From Klebsiella grimontii (GTDB lineage: Bacteria > Pseudomonadota > Gammaproteobacteria > Enterobacterales > Enterobacteriaceae): 64,000 nucleotides of DNA. The stretch is from NCBI RefSeq assembly GCF_900200035.1, contig NZ_FZTC01000015.1:186001-250000 (forward strand), in the 5' to 3' direction. Positions within the stretch are counted from its first letter, which is position 1; every line of letters starts with the position of its first letter. Shown here one piece after another: positions 62,007-64,000 of the stretch. The notes beneath the pieces were generated by a model. It saw only the letters and a program-made list of their open reading frames with translations. It searched no databases and was not told the origin of the DNA. The position numbers were made by a program, and so were the translations under genes.

Positions 62007-64000
62007 ATGAATCCTGAGCGTTCTGAACGCATTGAAATCCCCGTATTGCCGTTGCGCGATGTGGTGGTTTATCCGCACATGGTCATACCCCTGTTTGTAG
62101 GGCGGGAAAAATCTATCCGTTGTCTCGAAGCAGCCATGGACCATGATAAAAAAATCATGCTGGTTGCGCAGAAAGAAGCCTCGACGGATGAGCCGGGTGT
62201 AAACGATCTTTTCACCGTCGGGACCGTGGCGTCTATTTTGCAAATGCTGAAGCTACCGGACGGTACTGTTAAAGTGCTGGTCGAAGGTTTGCAGCGCGCG
62301 CGCATCTCTGCGCTGTCTGATAACGGCGAGCATTTTTCGGCGAAAGCGGAATATCTTGAATCGCCGGCGATTGACGAACGCGAGCAGGAAGTGCTGGTTC
62401 GTACCGCCATCAGCCAGTTTGAAGGCTACATCAAGCTGAACAAGAAAATCCCACCGGAAGTGCTGACGTCGCTCAATAGCATCGACGATCCGGCGCGTCT
62501 GGCGGATACCATCGCTGCGCATATGCCGCTGAAGCTGGCGGACAAACAGTCCGTGCTGGAGATGTCCGACGTGAACGAGCGTCTGGAATATCTGATGGCG
62601 ATGATGGAGTCGGAAATCGATCTGCTGCAGGTGGAGAAGCGTATTCGCAACCGCGTGAAAAAGCAGATGGAGAAATCTCAGCGCGAGTACTATCTGAATG
62701 AGCAAATGAAAGCCATTCAAAAAGAGCTCGGCGAGATGGACGACGCCCCGGACGAGAACGAAGCGCTGAAGCGTAAGATCGACGCGGCGAAAATGCCGAA
62801 AGAGGCAAAAGAGAAAACCGAAGCGGAACTGCAAAAACTGAAAATGATGTCCCCGATGTCGGCGGAAGCGACCGTCGTTCGCGGCTACATCGACTGGATG
62901 GTGCAGGTACCGTGGAACGCTCGCAGCAAGGTTAAAAAAGACCTGCGTCAGGCTCAGGAGATCCTCGATACCGATCACTACGGCCTTGAGCGCGTGAAGG
63001 ATCGCATTCTTGAGTACCTCGCGGTGCAGAGCCGTGTTAACAAGCTCAAAGGGCCGATCCTGTGCCTGGTTGGGCCTCCGGGGGTAGGTAAAACCTCTCT
63101 CGGCCAATCCATCGCCAAAGCAACTGGACGCAAATATGTGCGTATGGCGCTGGGCGGCGTGCGTGATGAAGCGGAAATCCGCGGTCACCGCCGTACCTAT
63201 ATTGGCTCAATGCCGGGCAAACTGATCCAGAAAATGGCTAAAGTGGGCGTTAAAAACCCGCTGTTCTTGCTGGATGAGATCGACAAGATGTCTTCTGACA
63301 TGCGCGGCGATCCGGCCTCGGCGCTGCTGGAGGTGTTGGATCCGGAACAGAACGTGGCCTTTAACGACCACTATCTGGAAGTGGATTACGATCTCAGCGA
63401 CGTGATGTTCGTTGCGACCTCTAACTCCATGAACATCCCGGCGCCGCTGCTGGATCGTATGGAAGTGATCCGCCTCTCCGGCTATACCGAAGATGAGAAG
63501 CTAAACATCGCCAAACGCCATCTGCTGTCAAAACAGATTGAGCGTAACGCGCTCAAGAAAGGCGAGCTGACGGTGGATGACAGCGCGATTATCGGCATCA
63601 TTCGCTACTACACCCGTGAAGCGGGCGTGCGTGGTCTGGAGCGTGAAATCTCGAAACTGTGTCGCAAAGCGGTGAAACAGCTTCTGCTGGATAAGTCGCT
63701 GAAACACATCGAGATTAACGGCGACAACCTGCACGATTTCCTTGGCGTGCAGCGCTACGACTATGGTCGTGCGGATAGCGAAAACCGCGTAGGTCAGGTG
63801 ACCGGACTGGCGTGGACGGAAGTGGGCGGCGATCTGCTGACCATTGAAACCGCCTGCGTTCCGGGTAAAGGCAAACTGACCTACACCGGTTCACTGGGTG
63901 AAGTCATGCAGGAATCCATCCAGGCGGCGCTGACGGTGGTTCGTTCACGTGCGGATAAGCTGGGTATTAACTCAGACTTTTACGAAAAACGTGATATTCA
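62007..64000 (+). CDS. lon: ATP-dependent protease Lon, N-terminal part
   Basis: The first 664 codons of the cytoplasmic AAA+ protease Lon; the frame runs off the window end. The N-terminal substrate-binding domain starts [20 protein letters not shown]. Walker A is GPPGVGKT at about residues 356-363 and Walker B is LFLLDEIDK. The catalytic Ser-Lys dyad (Ser679, Lys722 in E. coli) lies beyond the end, so the missing part is about 120 residues. The ATG follows AGAGAGAG. Confidence 0.98.
   Translation, partial: MNPERSERIEIPVLPLRDVVVYPHMVIPLFVGREKSIRCLEAAMDHDKKIMLVAQKEASTDEPGVNDLFTVGTVASILQMLKLPDGTVKVLVEGLQRARISALSDNGEHFSAKAEYLESPAIDEREQEVLVRTAISQFEGYIKLNKKIPPEVLTSLNSIDDPARLADTIAAHMPLKLADKQSVLEMSDVNERLEYLMAMMESEIDLLQVEKRIRNRVKKQMEKSQREYYLNEQMKAIQKELGEMDDAPDENEALKRKIDAAKMPKEAKEKTEAELQKLKMMSPMSAEATVVRGYIDWMVQVPWNARSKVKKDLRQAQEILDTDHYGLERVKDRILEYLAVQSRVNKLKGPILCLVGPPGVGKTSLGQSIAKATGRKYVRMALGGVRDEAEIRGHRRTYIGSMPGKLIQKMAKVGVKNPLFLLDEIDKMSSDMRGDPASALLEVLDPEQNVAFNDHYLEVDYDLSDVMFVATSNSMNIPAPLLDRMEVIRLSGYTEDEKLNIAKRHLLSKQIERNALKKGELTVDDSAIIGIIRYYTREAGVRGLEREISKLCRKAVKQLLLDKSLKHIEINGDNLHDFLGVQRYDYGRADSENRVGQVTGLAWTEVGGDLLTIETACVPGKGKLTYTGSLGEVMQESIQAALTVVRSRADKLGINSDFYEKRDI

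Noticed and set aside
62253-63188. 311-codon minus-strand ORF opposite lon
   Set aside because: It is a mirror frame of the lon coding sequence with no start context.

Overview
The window is about 64 kb of chromosome from a member of the Enterobacteriaceae. The order brnQ-proY-malZ, acpH/queA-tgt-yajC-secD-secF, tsx/yajI, nrdR-ribD-ribH-nusB-thiL-pgpA, yajO-dxs-ispA-xseB, thiI, yajL-panE, yajQ, yajR, cyoABCDE, ampG-yajG, bolA, tig, clpP-clpX-lon is the E. coli K-12 backbone. The extra peroxiredoxin next to acpH, the high third-position G+C and the inserted catabolic clusters point to a Klebsiella/Raoultella/Enterobacter-type organism. The species cannot be fixed from the sequence alone.

Layout. 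1-4.3 kb: end of brnQ, proY and malZ, the last preceded by MalT-like boxes. 4.2-8.7 kb: an accessory group with a LysR regulator, a YcaC-like hydrolase, an ABM-domain membrane protein and a YtcJ-like amidohydrolase. 8.8-12.8 kb: a DUF2339/DUF3999 membrane pair. 12.9-19.8 kb: a peroxiredoxin with an OxyR-like site, acpH, then queuosine genes fused to the Sec accessory operon. 19.9-22.6 kb: a degenerate M24 peptidase-like protein, a VOC protein and a WYL regulator. 22.6-38.2 kb: core genes for nucleoside uptake, riboflavin, thiamine, isoprenoid, pantothenate and tRNA thiolation, plus yajR. 38.4-49.2 kb: accessory catabolism, made of a Gfo/Idh oxidoreductase with a GPH transporter and a six-gene operon divergent from an IclR regulator. 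That operon encodes a shikimate dehydrogenase-like protein, two KstD/fumarate-reductase-like flavoproteins flanking a NIPSNAP protein, a TIM-barrel protein and an AAHS transporter, and suggests use of hydroaromatic acids. 49.2-49.6 kb: a small orphan gene (see below). 49.8-54.6 kb: cytochrome bo3 oxidase. 55.1-64 kb: ampG, yajG, bolA, tig, clpP, clpX and a truncated lon, with sigma-32-like promoters before clpP and lon.

The most unusual item is the gene at 49216-49548 (minus). It encodes a 110-residue protein with a microcin-type double-glycine leader (15 residues) followed by eight tandem 11-residue repeats with aromatics at fixed positions. Phe occupies the first aromatic position in repeats 1-4 and Trp in repeats 5-8. 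No transporter or immunity gene lies beside it. It could be an exported repeat peptide (bacteriocin-like, surfactant-like or amyloid-like), and I know of no family it clearly belongs to.
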